Shown one piece after another: positions 63,013-64,000 of a stretch of DNA of 64,000 bases; within the stretch, counting starts at the first letter, position 1; every line of letters starts with the position of its first letter. The stretch lies in the NCBI GenBank assembly GCA_964492065.1, contig CAZBHH010000006.1, positions 71,159-135,158 on the forward strand, written 5' to 3'. The translations under genes and the position numbers were made by a program. Under the pieces are notes generated by a model. It was not told where the DNA came from. It was given only the letters and a program-made list of their open reading frames with translations, and searched no databases. This DNA comes from JADKAC01 sp964492065 (lineage in GTDB: Bacteria > Bacteroidota > Bacteroidia > Chitinophagales > BACL12).

Positions 63013-64000
63013 TCAGTTCACAATCAACTTCTCAGTCATCCTTTCGGAGTCAGAAGTAATAGTTATGAAATAGATACCCTTGGCAAGGTCTCCAAGATCC
63101 AATGTAGTGAACTTGATGTCATCACCATCATTGAACGATTCTTGATATACTAACTGTCCCTCAACTGATGTAATTTGAAGTGTTACGCTTGCTTGAGCAT
63201 CTTTCAAAGCAAACTTCACGTTAGTCAAATCAGATGTCGGGTTCGGGAACACTTCAATCCATGAGTTTAGAATTTCAGTTCCGTTCACGTCCGCTTCACG
63301 GCCGCAACCGCAGGAAATCACTTTATACTTAGATCTGCGGGAACAACCGTCAGGAGTCCAGGCTCTGTAATAATACAAACCAACTTCTGTGGCATAATAT
63401 ACGGTACCTGTTGCGCCGGGAATTGCAACTCCATCCTTATACCATTGGTAAGTATAACCCGGAACGTCTTTAGCAGTCAATTCAACAGAACCGAGGCAGC
63501 AAAGATCGAGGCCATTCGGCGCTTTAATCTTCACTTCCGGATCAGGCAATACGGATAATGTGCCAATTCCGGACCAAGCGCTACAACCGTTCTCGTTGGT
63601 AACTTTCACCTGGTAGTCACCGGCAGCGTAAGCTGTATAGCACATACCGGTTGCACCCGGAATAATCACTCCGTCCCTATACCACTGATAGGTTAATCCA
63701 ACTCCATCATTTGCACAATACGTTACAGAAGTTTTACGACAAACCTCAGTAATTCCTTCCGGAGTAATAGATGCTTCGGGAGTCGGTATAACAGTTATCA
63801 CGATTGAGTTGGAAGTACCTGTACAACCGTACTCATTAGTAACAGTTACATAATAAGTACCCGCATCGGTAACCTCTATACTCTGAGTGGTCTCTCCGGT
63901 GTTCCACAAGTAAGAACTTGCAGGTGTAGAGGTCAGAGTAGCTACTGTACCTTCACAAATTGTAGTATAGCAGTTAATCACGATAACCGGATCCGGATTC
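63013..64000 (-). CDS. T9SS-sorted Ig-like repeat surface protein, C-terminal part (runs off the window)
   Basis: At least 329 residues are visible and the frame stays open past the right edge, so this is the C-terminal part of a larger protein. Ig-like/PKD-type repeats recur, each with a GCT..SNSIVITV, YQWYRDGVIIPGATG or YQWYKDGVAIPGATG strand and paired Cys. The C-terminus is a T9SS sorting domain (VFPNPTSDLTNVKFAL, GIYFITITSD). It is probably a large secreted surface protein of the gliding/adhesin type. The N-terminus, size and partner are outside the window. Confidence 0.88.
   Translation of the reverse strand, partial: NPDPVIVINCYTTICEGTVATLTSTPASSYLWNTGETTQSIEVTDAGTYYVTVTNEYGCTGTSNSIVITVIPTPEASITPEGITEVCRKTSVTYCANDGVGLTYQWYRDGVIIPGATGMCYTAYAAGDYQVKVTNENGCSAWSGIGTLSVLPDPEVKIKAPNGLDLCCLGSVELTAKDVPGYTYQWYKDGVAIPGATGTVYYATEVGLYYYRAWTPDGCSRRSKYKVISCGCGREADVNGTEILNSWIEVFPNPTSDLTNVKFALKDAQASVTLQITSVEGQLVYQESFNDGDDIKFTTLDLGDLAKGIYFITITSDSERMTEKLIVN

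Noticed and set aside
1..64000. tRNA, rRNA, CRISPR arrays, IS elements and prophage genes
   Set aside because: I looked in the gene gaps for cloverleaf arms with the GTTCRANNC loop, regularly spaced repeats, transposase motifs and terminal inverted repeats and saw none; a dedicated scan could still find something small.

Overview
The window looks like a chromosomal segment of a Bacteroidota bacterium with moderate GC content. Three things point there. Secreted proteins end in type IX secretion (T9SS) sorting domains of the YPNP/FPNP type, and a PorP/SprF outer-membrane protein is present. Many genes are preceded by the Bacteroidota -7 promoter box TAnnTTTG rather than by a strong Shine-Dalgarno site. 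Family content (GYDIA-type GHMP kinase, GH92 mannosidase, GEVED domains, DUF5011 lipoproteins) also fits. Class or order cannot be fixed from the sequence; the mevalonate operon together with T9SS would suit a flavobacterium-, saprospirian- or chitinophagian-like lineage. I see no rRNA, tRNA, CRISPR array, insertion sequence or prophage.

Layout. 1-10 kb (mostly minus): end of a GT2 glycosyltransferase, a membrane 4Fe-4S protein, an FAD oxidoreductase, a secreted zinc metalloprotease, an AI-2E-type permease, then an arsenosugar-type set (two DUF2064 transferases, ArsS radical SAM enzyme, peroxidase-like protein). 10-15 kb (plus): sucA-sucB (2-oxoglutarate dehydrogenase E1/E2) and an exported nuclease/phosphatase. 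15-20.4 kb (minus): tightly packed mevalonate operon fni - HMG-CoA reductase - GYDIA GHMP kinase - mvaD - mevalonate kinase. 20.5-33 kb: housekeeping genes (M3 peptidase, YgjP-like protein, PorP/SprF, rlmN, nfuA-like, comF, ABC exporter, rbfA, LolC/E-like permease, TerC). 33-39 kb: ROK kinase, GH92 mannosidase, a PepSY-like lipoprotein, pepD. 39-46.6 kb (minus): a 1.3-kaa exported MORN/TPR/CHAT protein and cysC-cysD-cysN for PAPS synthesis. 46.8-47.5 kb (minus): a membrane-anchored STING-domain protein. 47.8-57 kb: small secreted proteins, kynurenine 3-monooxygenase, three lipoproteins, a T9SS subtilase, recJ, lptB. 57-64 kb: an outer-membrane-like protein, a GH3-family ligase, korA-korB (2-oxoglutarate:ferredoxin oxidoreductase), and the C-terminal part of a T9SS Ig-like adhesin.

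How the genes work together. Central carbon metabolism is covered twice at the 2-oxoglutarate step (NAD-linked sucAB and ferredoxin-linked korAB). The mevalonate cluster gives the route from HMG-CoA to IPP/DMAPP, with HMG-CoA synthase encoded elsewhere. CysCDN activates sulfate to PAPS, with no reductase or sulfotransferase in view. The most notable item is the TM-STING-like protein at 46816-47514: prokaryotic STING is normally a CBASS effector paired with a CD-NTase, but no CD-NTase is visible here. The exported TPR-CHAT protein, with a perfect 15-nt palindrome at its 5' end, is the second candidate for unusual biology.
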